A DNA stretch of 64,000 nucleotides, taken from contig CANQRU010000012.1 in NCBI GenBank assembly GCA_947626395.1, positions 1 through 64,000 of the forward strand. The letters run 5' to 3'. Positions 24,580-33,307 of the stretch are shown one piece after another. The stretch's first letter is position 1, and the number at the start of each line of letters is the position of its first letter. The DNA comes from an uncultured Lachnospiraceae bacterium. Its GTDB lineage: Bacteria; Bacillota; Clostridia; Lachnospirales; Lachnospiraceae. The notes under the pieces are model-generated. The model saw only the letters and a list, made by a program, of their open reading frames with translations, was not told the DNA's origin and made no database searches. The position numbers and the translations under genes are program-made.

Positions 24580-25758
24580 ATGAGAACGATCATAGGAGTC
24601 GAACGTATCAATGAGTATGAACGCCTGTTTCGCGGCAGACGGATCGGTCTGATCACGAATTTTACCGGCATATCCCCCGACTGGAGCAGGGACACAGTGG
24701 AACTTTTCATGGAAGCGGGCTATGAGATTGCGAAGATCTTCACGCCGGAGCACGGTCTGTATGGGGCCGAGGCCGGGGAGAAGGTCGAGGATTCGCATCA
24801 TCCGCGGTTCCGGATCCCGGTGCTGTCCCTGTACGGAGAGCGCCGTAAGCCGGAGAAGGAGGATCTCGAAGGTCTGGATCTGCTGGTCTACGATATTCAG
24901 GACGTAGGACTGCGTTATTACACTTATATCTACACCATGTGCTATACGCTGCAGGCCGCGGCGGACGCCGGGCTCCCCTATGTGATCCTGGACCGGCCGG
25001 ATCCGCTGGGCAGCCGCGTGTGCGGCGCGCGCATCCGGGCGGACATTCACAGCTTTGTCGGCGATCTGGAGCTTCCCATGCGGTATGGCCTGACTGTCGG
25101 GGAACTGGCGGGATATTATCTGAAATACACAGGCCGGAAGGCGGATCTGACGGTGGTGGCGATGGAGAATTACAGCCGGGATATGCTCTATCCAGACACG
25201 GGGCTTCTCTGGAATACGCCGTCGCCTGCGCTTCCTTCGTTTGACAGTGCGGTCTGCTATAGCGGCGGCTGCCTCTTTGAGTCGCTGAACATCAGCGAGG
25301 GGCGCGGAAGCGAGAAGCCGTTCCAGGTCTATGGCGCGCCGTTTATCGATATGGATCGGATCTATCGGGATCTGAAGGAACTATTCGCTGAGGACGGCCT
25401 GGACGACGGCTCTGTCTGCTTCCGGCGGCGGTCCTTTGTGCCGTCTAACAGCAAATACCGCGGCGAACTCTGCTTCGGCCTGGAATTCCAACCGCTGAAG
25501 GCGGACTGCGATTTCCTGCCGGCGGCCCTGGCTTTCATAAGGGCCGTTGCGCGGCGCTATCCGGATCGGCTGGAGTACCGGCCGATGGCCGGCAGTATCG
25601 ACGGCCGTCATCTGACGGTTCTGTCCGGTAATGAGTGGGCGGAAGAGTATGTGAACGGCCGCCTGAGCATGGCGCGGCTTAAGGAGAACTGGCAGGTACA
25701 GCGGGAGGAATTTGAGAGATACACGGCAGATTTGAGGCTTTACCGCGCAAATGATTGA
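24580..25758 (+). CDS. namZ: exo-beta-N-acetylmuramidase, NamZ / DUF1343 (GH171) family
   Basis: This protein of 392 residues belongs to DUF1343, whose founding member NamZ releases N-acetylmuramic acid from non-reducing ends of peptidoglycan fragments. Family features include GLITNFTGIS, FTPEHGLYG, LDLLVYDIQDVGLRYYTYIY, LDRPDPLGS and NISEGRGSEKPFQVYGAPF. No signal peptide is present, so it would act on imported muropeptides or be released by other routes. It starts at ATG 24580 after AAGGAGG, 40 bases downstream of the EEP fusion gene. Together with the two preceding acyltransferase-type genes it points to a peptidoglycan-sugar salvage operon, which is inferred. Confidence 0.88.
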   Translation: MRTIIGVERINEYERLFRGRRIGLITNFTGISPDWSRDTVELFMEAGYEIAKIFTPEHGLYGAEAGEKVEDSHHPRFRIPVLSLYGERRKPEKEDLEGLDLLVYDIQDVGLRYYTYIYTMCYTLQAAADAGLPYVILDRPDPLGSRVCGARIRADIHSFVGDLELPMRYGLTVGELAGYYLKYTGRKADLTVVAMENYSRDMLYPDTGLLWNTPSPALPSFDSAVCYSGGCLFESLNISEGRGSEKPFQVYGAPFIDMDRIYRDLKELFAEDGLDDGSVCFRRRSFVPSNSKYRGELCFGLEFQPLKADCDFLPAALAFIRAVARRYPDRLEYRPMAGSIDGRHLTVLSGNEWAEEYVNGRLSMARLKENWQVQREEFERYTADLRLYRAND

Positions 25759-25783
25759 CAAACCCCATATTCTTCCGTATAAT
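25755..25783 (+). promoter_or_regulatory. promoter of the CNNM-CBS gene pair
   Basis: TTGACA (25755-25760) overlaps the NamZ stop; 17-base spacer; perfect TATAAT (25778-25783). Confidence 0.85.
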
Positions 25784-25839
25784 AAAACCATCTTTACTCA
25801 AAGAAAGGTGTATTTAAGAAAGGCTAGGTGGTTTTTCCG

Positions 25840-27102
25840 ATGGAAGGGGACAGTTGGATATCCCTAATCCTGATCATTGTTTTGCTCGTTATGGGCGCAT
25901 ATTTCGCATCCAGTGAGATTGCGTTAAGTTCTGTCAATAAAGTTCGTATCCGTCTGCTGGCGGACAAGGGCGACCGGGGGGCGAAGAATGTCCAGTATAT
26001 CCTGGATCACTTCGACAAGGCCCTGTCCACTATCCTTATCGGCAATAATCTATCACATATCCTTGCATCCTCCATCACTACGGTCTGGGCGACACGGATG
26101 TGGGGCACGAACGCTGTGGCTGCCACGACGCTGGTGCTTACTGTTATTGTGTTCTTTTTCGCGGAACTGCTTCCCAAAAGCGTCGCGAAGAAATATTCGG
26201 AGCATTTTTCCCAGACGATCGCGGGATCGCTGATCCTGTTCATGCGCATCTGTACGCCGTTTTCCTTTTTGCTGACGGCGATCGGCAATGTGGCGGCGAA
26301 TCTGATCGGCGGCGGCGACAGCGCCGTTACCGAGGATGAGTTCTATGATATGGTGGAAAATATCGCGGAGGAAGGCGGGCTGGAGACCGAGAAGGGCGAG
26401 CTGGTACAGTCCGCTCTCAGCTTCGGCGACCATATCGTGGACGATATCCTGACGGTCCGGGTGGATGTGGAAGCCATTGACGACAGCGACAGCGTGGAGG
26501 AGATCCTGAGCCATATCCGCGCGGTGCGTCATTCCCGGATGCCGGTCTATCATGATTCCATCGACAATGTGGTGGGCGTGCTGTCCTGCCGCAAATTCGT
26601 GAAGGCTTATCTGAAGGACGGAGAGAGAGTGGACATTCATCAGGTCATGGATCCGCCGTTCTTCGTCCACGGCAGCACGGAGATCGCCGACCTTCTGCCG
26701 GCCATGAACCGCCGCAAGGCCACCATGGCTATTGTCACCGATGACTACGGCGGCGTGGAAGGCGTCGTCACGGTAGAAGATATGCTGGAGGAACTGGTAG
26801 GCGATATCTGGGACGAGGACGACGAGGTCGTGGAGAGCTTCGTGCAGATCGACGACCATACCTGGGATGTGGACGCGTCCATGAGTGTCGACGACTGCTT
26901 CGACCGTATGGGATATGAGAATTACGACGAGGACGAGGTGGCCCACAGGAATATGGTGAGCCTGGCTTACGACGCATTTGATACTATTCCCCGGCAGGGG
27001 GACAGTTTCACCTACCGGGATCTGCATATCACGATCCTTAAGATGGAGAAGCGGCGTATTCGCGTCCTGCGGATCGTCAGGGAGGAGGCGAAGGCGGAAT
27101 GA
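25840..27102 (+). CDS. CNNM/CorC-type membrane protein with CBS pair (hemolysin family), first paralog
   Basis: This protein of about 420 residues has an N-terminal CNNM domain with hydrophobic segments (ISLILIIVLLVMGAYFASSE, then further helices to ~140), a CBS pair at about 200-320 and a C-terminal CorC_HlyC domain (about 335-418). Family members are linked to Mg2+ or Co2+ handling; the older hemolysin label rests on weak evidence. ATG 25840 is preferred, with AGGTGG upstream; GTG 25828 is in frame. Its stop overlaps the ATG of the second paralog (ATGA), so the two are translated together and may form a heteromer. Confidence 0.88.
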   Translation: MEGDSWISLILIIVLLVMGAYFASSEIALSSVNKVRIRLLADKGDRGAKNVQYILDHFDKALSTILIGNNLSHILASSITTVWATRMWGTNAVAATTLVLTVIVFFFAELLPKSVAKKYSEHFSQTIAGSLILFMRICTPFSFLLTAIGNVAANLIGGGDSAVTEDEFYDMVENIAEEGGLETEKGELVQSALSFGDHIVDDILTVRVDVEAIDDSDSVEEILSHIRAVRHSRMPVYHDSIDNVVGVLSCRKFVKAYLKDGERVDIHQVMDPPFFVHGSTEIADLLPAMNRRKATMAIVTDDYGGVEGVVTVEDMLEELVGDIWDEDDEVVESFVQIDDHTWDVDASMSVDDCFDRMGYENYDEDEVAHRNMVSLAYDAFDTIPRQGDSFTYRDLHITILKMEKRRIRVLRIVREEAKAE

Positions 27103-28391
27103 CTGCGGTGATTCTCTATAGCTTCTCAATTGTGGTCCTGCTGGCTTTCTCCGCGTTCTTCTCGGGATCGGAGATCGCTTATTCCGGGCTGAACCGCACA
27201 AGACTGGAGGCCGGCCACAGCCCGGCGGTGAAGCAGGCGCTTTATATCTGCGACCGGTTTGACCGGGCGCTTTCGACGATCCTGATCGGCAATAATCTGG
27301 TAAATATTTCCGCGTCCAGCGTGATGACGCTTCTTGCGCTTCTGATCGCGGGGGCGGACGCGTCGGCCGCGAAGCAGGATATTTATACTTCCGCCGCGTC
27401 GCTCCTTCTGACGGTGCTGGTGCTGATCTTTGGCGAGACCATGCCCAAGATCATCGCCAGGCGGAATCCGCAGCCCTTTGCCCTTAAGGTGGCCAGTCCG
27501 CTGCGCTTCCTGATGACAGTGCTGACGCCGGTGACCTGGGTGATCTGCGGCGCGGTGAACCTGATCACGTCGTCGTTAAAGGGCGAGACCCTGGATGAAG
27601 ACGAGGAGGCCGAGGCGGCGGAGGAAGAGCTGATCGACCTGATCGAGACCTCGGAGGATGAGGGGATCATTGATGAGGACCAGTCGGAGCTTCTGCAGAA
27701 CGCGCTGGATTTTGCGGAGATATCCGCTCATGAGATCATGACGCCCCGCGTGGACATGGAGGCGCTGGAGATCGACGACGATCCGCAGGAGATCCGGCGG
27801 CAGATCGAGGAGAGCACATTTTCCCGCCTGCCGGTCTACGACGACCGGAGAGAGCGGATCCTGGGCGTTCTGTACCTGAACCATTACTACCGGGCGCTTC
27901 TGGATACGCCGGAACCGGATCTGAAAGGGCTGCTGATCGAGCCCTGCTTCGTCTATAAGACCACGAAGCTGCCGGCTATCCTGGCGATGATGAAGCAGCG
28001 CAAGACCCATATCGCGATCGTTACCGACGAGTACGGAAGCACGATCGGCATGGTCACCATGGAGGATGTGCTGGAGCAGATCGTCGGCGATATCTGGGAC
28101 GAGACCGACGAAGTGGTGAACGAGGTGGTGGAGCGCGGCGAACACGAGTACGAGATCGACGGCGATCTGTCCATCGGCGAGTTCTGCGAGCTGGCGGAGT
28201 GGGACGAGGATAATTTCGAGACGGATTCCGTCACCGTCGGCGGCTGGACGCTGGAGCAGTTCGGCGGCTTCCCGAAGGCCGGGGACAGCTTCGATTATGA
28301 GAATGTCACGGTGACGGTACTGGAAATGGACGACCTGCGGGTCGGAAAGCTTCTGGTTGCGGTGCATCCGGTGAAAGAAGAAGAAGAATAA
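27099..28391 (+). CDS. CNNM/CorC-type membrane protein with CBS pair, second paralog
   Basis: This protein of 430 residues has the same order of domains as its upstream neighbour: CNNM membrane domain (FSAFFSGSEIAYSGLNRTR), acidic connector (DEDEEAEAAEEELIDLIE), CBS pair (about 205-330) and CorC_HlyC domain (VNEVVERGEHEYEIDG onward). Conserved blocks shared with the first copy include 'STILIGNNL' and 'VTMEDVLEQIVGDIWDE'. It starts at ATG 27099, four bases overlapping the first gene. Tandem copies suggest a hetero-oligomeric transporter or sensor. The gene ends 11 bases before the convergent citG. Confidence 0.88.
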   Translation: MTAVILYSFSIVVLLAFSAFFSGSEIAYSGLNRTRLEAGHSPAVKQALYICDRFDRALSTILIGNNLVNISASSVMTLLALLIAGADASAAKQDIYTSAASLLLTVLVLIFGETMPKIIARRNPQPFALKVASPLRFLMTVLTPVTWVICGAVNLITSSLKGETLDEDEEAEAAEEELIDLIETSEDEGIIDEDQSELLQNALDFAEISAHEIMTPRVDMEALEIDDDPQEIRRQIEESTFSRLPVYDDRRERILGVLYLNHYYRALLDTPEPDLKGLLIEPCFVYKTTKLPAILAMMKQRKTHIAIVTDEYGSTIGMVTMEDVLEQIVGDIWDETDEVVNEVVERGEHEYEIDGDLSIGEFCELAEWDEDNFETDSVTVGGWTLEQFGGFPKAGDSFDYENVTVTVLEMDDLRVGKLLVAVHPVKEEEE

Positions 28392-28402
28392 AGCCGCCCC
28401 GG

Positions 28403-29389
28403 TTATGATACACTGAGAAAATACAGCAGATAGCAGATCGCCAGCAGATCCGCGCTGCCGCCGGGGGACAGATTCAGGGAGATGAATTCCCGGTCGAGGT
28501 CTTCCAGCGTCCGGCGGTCCGGGTACGGGTCTGCGATCAGCAGTTCACGGATTTCTTCGACGACCCTCTGTTGCGTGTCAATATTGCTTCGGGCGATCAT
28601 GTTCGTGTCCGTGGACGCGCACATCAGGGCAAGCAGGGCGGCGCAGCCGGCGTCGTTGACAGAAAGGCCCATGGAGATCCCATTCTTAAGTACCGGCAGG
28701 CCGGTCTCGCGCACCGCGGGAAATCCGGCTTCCGCCTGGCCGCGGATGCCGGTAATGCCGTACTGAAGATAGAGACGCTGGCCGGTAGTAACAGCCCGGT
28801 CCGGCGTCAGCCCCGCGAAATCTGACGCGGTAAGACCCTGGGTCATAGCGGCGCATTCCGAGAGGATGGCGTCGGCGGAGGGATGTACTGCCGGGTGGCT
28901 GCCGCCGCACGATGCTTCCGCCAGGCGGCCTTCGCCTGACGGAGTTTCTGCCAGCCGTCCGATCGCCGCGCAGACGATCCCCATGGAGAAAATGGCCCCT
29001 TTGTGGGTGTTGACGCCGCCGGTGGCGGCAAACATTTTCTTCTCCGCCCGTATGCCGGCCGGACGCAGCAGTCCAAACGTCTCCGGTGCGGCAAGAAGAG
29101 CAGTCTTTTGACCGATACGCGCGCATTCTTCAAAATAGGGCTGCAGCGCGAAAGCGCTGTCCACGAATGTATAGATATCCATATCCCTGTGGCTGCCGCT
29201 GTTGGCGCGGTCTACCAGACCGGGCTTGGGAGTCGTGCAGACTTCATAGAGAAGCGCGCGGAGGGCCAGATGGGAGACCGGTTCGGATGAAAATACCGGA
29301 TGAGCTGCGCCGGTATACGGAACCGCAGACAGTTCTGCCGCTGTTCGTTCGATTATTTTATCAGCTTCATATGCGTTCTTATTCATCAT
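28403..29389 (-). CDS. citG: triphosphoribosyl-dephospho-CoA synthase, CitG-like
   Basis: This protein of 328 residues matches the family that makes the 2'-triphosphoribosyl-dephospho-CoA precursor of the citrate or malonate lyase prosthetic group. Key motifs are LYEVCTTPKPGLVDRANSGS followed by HRDMD, GVNTHKGAIFSMG, and the C-terminal NLSPGGSADLLA. ATG 29389 is used because AGAAGGA precedes it; the open frame extends far upstream without support. Citrate lyase genes (citDEF, citC, citX) are not in this window, so the partner enzyme must be elsewhere or the substrate differs. It is divergent from the KAP-like gene. Confidence 0.85.
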   Translation of the reverse strand: MMNKNAYEADKIIERTAAELSAVPYTGAAHPVFSSEPVSHLALRALLYEVCTTPKPGLVDRANSGSHRDMDIYTFVDSAFALQPYFEECARIGQKTALLAAPETFGLLRPAGIRAEKKMFAATGGVNTHKGAIFSMGIVCAAIGRLAETPSGEGRLAEASCGGSHPAVHPSADAILSECAAMTQGLTASDFAGLTPDRAVTTGQRLYLQYGITGIRGQAEAGFPAVRETGLPVLKNGISMGLSVNDAGCAALLALMCASTDTNMIARSNIDTQQRVVEEIRELLIADPYPDRRTLEDLDREFISLNLSPGGSADLLAICYLLYFLSVS

Positions 29390-29473
29390 CAGTGCATCCT
29401 TCTTGTATTTCCATGAAACCACTATAAACAATATATTTGTGAAACGCAAGTGGAAGTTGCTGAAGATTGGCTC

Positions 29474-29502
29474 TTGCAAGCTAAGAGAGGCAGTCGTATA
29501 AT
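29474..29502 (+). promoter_or_regulatory. promoter of the zinc-ribbon/KAP-like gene
   Basis: TTGCAA (29474-29479), 17-base spacer, TATAAT (29497-29502), 55 bases before the start codon. Confidence 0.72.
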
Positions 29503-29556
29503 GGTTATTGGTATTTCTGTCAGGAACGGATGTCCACATAAGAGGAGGAAGATGGT

Positions 29557-32271
29557 ATGCAGTGTGCAAAGTGCGGAAAAGAGCTGGATGATGCGGTACT
29601 GTTCTGTCCGTTCTGCGGTGAGAAGGTGGAGCGCGGTGCGGCGGCCCCCGCCGCTAAGGCATCGGGGAATGAAGCGCCTCTTTATCAGACGGAGGTGAAG
29701 GGCCTTCTGAAAGCCGGCCGGCTGGCCGTCTACAGCGACAGGACGGAATTCGTAGTCAGCGCAGTTCAGAAGATCGTGATCCCGTACGACAGTCTGGTGG
29801 CGTTAAAGAAGGGCTTGGACCGCATCAATTTTATTATGGAGGATGGCCGGACAGAGTCCTGCGCGGTGAACCGCAAAAATCTCCATGAGGCGTATTTTAC
29901 CATAGAACAGGCCAGCAGAAGCTATCTTTCCGAGCGCAGCCGCAGGCTTCAGTCCGAAGGGATCATGTATTCATTTCCCAGCAGCCGTTTCGGGATCAGC
30001 GGCATGTTAAACAGCGGGATCCTCAGTGTGCTGGATGACAGGACCGAATTCAGTACTCCGTCAGGCAAGGGAGAGACGGTCTCCTATGAGGATGTGAAGT
30101 CGGTGCGTATCTCCGCGGTCGGCGCGTTGGAATTCGTCATGTACGACGGAACCCATAAAGCATTTGCGATCGATAAGGAGCTTCGGGAGAATGTCGCCGG
30201 GTTTATCGCGAAGGCGCTGCAGCCTTTTATTGAAGCGAGGAAGGAGCGGCTTCTGGCCCAGGGGATCTATTTTTCTTTCCTGGACCTTCAAAGCTATAAC
30301 AAAGGGGTCCTGAATATCTACGCAGACCGGCTGGAGTATAATGTGCCGTCGGGGAAGAGCGATGTTGTCGCTTTTCAGGATATTCTCACCGTAGGAGGGC
30401 AGGACACCACGCTGGAGACGGCGCTGACGAACGGAACGACGAAGACGTTTTATGTGGATAAAGAGGCGCAGAGCGAGGTGCAGGCCTTTCTGAACGAGGC
30501 GATCGCGCCGTTTGTGAAGGTCCGTACGGAGGGTTTCGACGCGAAGTTCGGTATGCATGAAAAGCTGGAGATCAATGAGAGCCGCGGCGTTTTCCATGTG
30601 ATCCGGCAGGGCGGAAAGGAGATTACCGCAGAATACGCGATCGGAAACATGATGAAGGCGGAGGCTGTCGAGACAAAGACATCCCAGAATATCGTCGGGT
30701 CTCTGTTTGCTTCCAGGAATCAGGATGCGGCCTCGAAGAACGCAGGCGAGCGGATCACGGATATCGGGATCCTTCTGACGGTGCGGACCGGGGATCGTAC
30801 GGGAAATATACCCATAAGCTTCGGCAGTTTTCTTTTCGGCGTCGTGCGGGCAAGCGCGGATTATGAAAAATGCGCGGCTGAGCAGAGCCGTTTCTTCTCC
30901 TATATGGAAGAGTATCACCCGGGCTGTCAGCTGATCGTGCCTGTACCGGTGGAGGAGGAGAGGGAGAGTATTCCCGCCGCACCCGCGGAACCGGCTGCGG
31001 CTGCCGCTGCGTCAGACGAAAGCGGCGCGGCTGCGGATACGGAAGACGGACAGCCGGCCGTAAAGGAGCCTTCTGCCGGTGCTGAACGGAAGGGGCAGTA
31101 TGGAACCCTGATCGACGGTATTTCGAAATTTGCCGGGCAGTGCGACACGCCGATGACGATCGCGATACAGGGAGACGGAGAGGCCGTGGGCAGCGGTTTT
31201 ATCCGGATGCTTCAGGATGGTCTGGAAGAGAACTTCCATGGGAATATCTTCCGGCTTTATACGTGGCAGTTCTCCAAATTCGATGAAGCGGAGCAGCTTC
31301 CCATGGTTCTGGCGGACAAGCTGATGGAACTGTTAAACGGCACTGTGAACGAGGAGACGAAAGCCAGAGCGAAGATGCTGGCGCAGGGAGTGATCGGGAT
31401 CGCCTCGGGGATGCTTTCCCAGGGCTCTTCGGACGGCCAGAAGCTTGCCGACGCCCTTTTCAGGGATAACCGCGCCAATTCCCTGGAGCAGAAGGTACGG
31501 CTTTTCACAGAGACAGTGAAACGCAGGGCGGCCGGCGGCAATGGGAAGGTGATCTTCCTGGTAGACGATCTGAACCGGCTGGCTCCTGCCAAGGCGGCGG
31601 AGATCCTGGATGCCATGCGGTATTTCTTTGACTGTCCAGGGTGCATTTTCATGGTGGCGGTGGACCGCGAGACGGTCATCCGCGGCCGGCGGGAACTGCA
31701 GGGATCGCAGTATACCGATGAGAAGGGCGACGCCTATTTTGATAAGACGTTCCGGATGGCGTTCCGCGTGGCCGGCGGGAGCGTTGATATTCACAGATAT
31801 ATCAGGGATAATCTCGGACGTGTGAACATCTGCACGGACGATGAATCGGAAGTCCGGCACTATGGCGAGCTGGCGCGTCTTTCTGTGGGAAGCGATCCCA
31901 AGGCGTTAGAGCGGCTGTTTAACTCGTTCCTGCTCCTCAAGAGCTTCGGAGGCGAGGAGGCGTTCGCGGACGGACACAAACGTCTGGCGCTGTTCGCGCT
32001 TCTGTGCATGCAGAACCGTTTCCCGGCCGCGTACCACAGCCTTGTGAAAAGAAAGGACCGGCTGACGCCGGAGATGCTTACCGGTCTGGCTACGGGACCG
32101 GTCATGGAAGAACAGGCGGGGACAGACGAATCGGAAGGAGCGGCGTTTGCTTCCTTCGCGGAGGAGCTGTGTTCCTCGATCAACACAGACGGAGCGGCGG
32201 GGATTACGGACCGGGAATGCGATGCGTTCGCGCAGGCGCTTGCGATCTCTGCGATCACCTCTTTAAAATAA
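29557..32271 (+). CDS. zinc-ribbon, PH-like repeats and degenerate KAP NTPase, single protein
   Basis: This protein of 904 residues has an unusual layout. An N-terminal zinc ribbon uses C3, C6, C17 and C20. Three similar ~90-residue segments follow (about 47-120, 130-220, 225-320), each with a pattern like 'G.L.VY.DR.EF' then a helix, resembling bacterial PH domains. After an Ala/Glu-rich linker (450-510), a KAP-like domain begins. Its Walker A position reads AIQGDGEAVGSGF (536-548) and lacks GK[ST], while Walker B is well kept (VIFLVDDLNRLAP, Asp670-Asp671), as is MVAVDRETVIRG. KAP NTPases are often membrane-associated and some act in defence. ATP hydrolysis is doubtful here. Monocistronic; function unknown. 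Confidence 0.75.
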   Translation: MQCAKCGKELDDAVLFCPFCGEKVERGAAAPAAKASGNEAPLYQTEVKGLLKAGRLAVYSDRTEFVVSAVQKIVIPYDSLVALKKGLDRINFIMEDGRTESCAVNRKNLHEAYFTIEQASRSYLSERSRRLQSEGIMYSFPSSRFGISGMLNSGILSVLDDRTEFSTPSGKGETVSYEDVKSVRISAVGALEFVMYDGTHKAFAIDKELRENVAGFIAKALQPFIEARKERLLAQGIYFSFLDLQSYNKGVLNIYADRLEYNVPSGKSDVVAFQDILTVGGQDTTLETALTNGTTKTFYVDKEAQSEVQAFLNEAIAPFVKVRTEGFDAKFGMHEKLEINESRGVFHVIRQGGKEITAEYAIGNMMKAEAVETKTSQNIVGSLFASRNQDAASKNAGERITDIGILLTVRTGDRTGNIPISFGSFLFGVVRASADYEKCAAEQSRFFSYMEEYHPGCQLIVPVPVEEERESIPAAPAEPAAAAAASDESGAAADTEDGQPAVKEPSAGAERKGQYGTLIDGISKFAGQCDTPMTIAIQGDGEAVGSGFIRMLQDGLEENFHGNIFRLYTWQFSKFDEAEQLPMVLADKLMELLNGTVNEETKARAKMLAQGVIGIASGMLSQGSSDGQKLADALFRDNRANSLEQKVRLFTETVKRRAAGGNGKVIFLVDDLNRLAPAKAAEILDAMRYFFDCPGCIFMVAVDRETVIRGRRELQGSQYTDEKGDAYFDKTFRMAFRVAGGSVDIHRYIRDNLGRVNICTDDESEVRHYGELARLSVGSDPKALERLFNSFLLLKSFGGEEAFADGHKRLALFALLCMQNRFPAAYHSLVKRKDRLTPEMLTGLATGPVMEEQAGTDESEGAAFASFAEELCSSINTDGAAGITDRECDAFAQALAISAITSLK

Positions 32272-32305
32272 CAGAATGACATCGAAAGGAAGGCAGCTGA
32301 CAGCA

Positions 32306-33298
32306 ATGGAAGACTTTATGAAATTGATCGAGTTTTGCGGATCGAAAAAGGTATATATCCAGACCCATAATTTCCCGGACCCGGACGCGATCGCGTCCGC
32401 GTACGGCCTGCAGACGCTCCTGGCGCATTACGGAGTGCCGTCTGTACTGTGTTATCACGGTAAGATCGATAAGCTCAGCACGCGGAAGATGACAGAACTT
32501 TTCCATATCGATATTTTTCCGTACACCGATTTTGAAAAGGAAATGAACGCGGAGGATTATATCATCTGCGTGGATTCCCAGAAGAGCGGCGGAAATATTC
32601 TGGATCTCGAAGGCTGTGAGATCGCCTGTATTGATCACCATCCGACTTATGTGGAGGAGAACTACCAGTATTCGGATATCAGGATCGTGGGCAGCTGCGC
32701 GACCCTGATCGCGGAGTATTTCCAGAAACTGAATGTTCCCATGACGGCGGATGTGGCCACAGCGCTGCTGTACGGGATGAAGATGGATACGGCCCATTTC
32801 ACAAGGGGCGTCACGCTTCTGGATATTGATATGTTTAAGTATCTGTTCCCCAAAATGGATGAGGAGAAGATGACGGATCTCGAGAAGAACACCATGGAAT
32901 TCAATGATCTGAAGGCCTACGGCTCCGCGATCGAGAATATCCGGGTATATGATAACGTGGGCATTGCCGCGATTCCTTTCGAATGTCCGGATTCCCTGAT
33001 CGCGCTGGTCGCGGATTTCATCCTCAGCCTGGAGGAAGTGGAGATTGCTGTGATCTATTCGTACCGGGCGAAGGAGATCAAGTTTTCCGTACGTTCGGAG
33101 ATGGCCTCCGTTCATGCGGGAAAGCTGATCAACCGGATCCTTAAGGGGTACGGGAACGGCGGCGGGCATGCCGAGATGGCCGGAGGAAGCATCAGCAATG
33201 AGAATATAAAGCTGCTTGGCGCTTATCCGGATGATACGATCCGGGATCTGTTTGTAAATGCGATAGCGGAAATGGAAGGCCGGGAAATCAGATCATGA
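32306..33298 (+). CDS. DHH/DHHA1 family phosphoesterase (NrnA-like)
   Basis: This cytoplasmic phosphoesterase of 330 residues belongs to the family that hydrolyses nano-RNA, pAp or cyclic dinucleotide products. The DHH domain carries DPDAIASAYGL, CVDSQKSGG and CIDHHPT; the DHHA1 domain ends with GNGGGHAEMAGG, which binds the substrate phosphate. ATG 32306 is preferred because it begins the conserved fold; ATG 32276 lacks a ribosome site. The gene follows the KAP-like gene by 34 bases and may be co-transcribed with it. Its stop lies inside a hairpin shared with the convergent lipoprotein gene. Confidence 0.88.
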   Translation: MEDFMKLIEFCGSKKVYIQTHNFPDPDAIASAYGLQTLLAHYGVPSVLCYHGKIDKLSTRKMTELFHIDIFPYTDFEKEMNAEDYIICVDSQKSGGNILDLEGCEIACIDHHPTYVEENYQYSDIRIVGSCATLIAEYFQKLNVPMTADVATALLYGMKMDTAHFTRGVTLLDIDMFKYLFPKMDEEKMTDLEKNTMEFNDLKAYGSAIENIRVYDNVGIAAIPFECPDSLIALVADFILSLEEVEIAVIYSYRAKEIKFSVRSEMASVHAGKLINRILKGYGNGGGHAEMAGGSISNENIKLLGAYPDDTIRDLFVNAIAEMEGREIRS

Positions 33299-33307
33299 TT
33301 TCCCGGC
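33279..33307. terminator. hairpin spanning both stop codons of convergent genes
   Basis: GCCGGGAAATCA (33279-33290) and TGATTTCCCGGC (33296-33307) form a 12-bp stem with loop GATCA. It contains the TGA of the DHH gene and, on the other strand, the TGA of the flavodoxin-DUF362 gene. There is no T-tract on the plus side. Confidence 0.65.
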
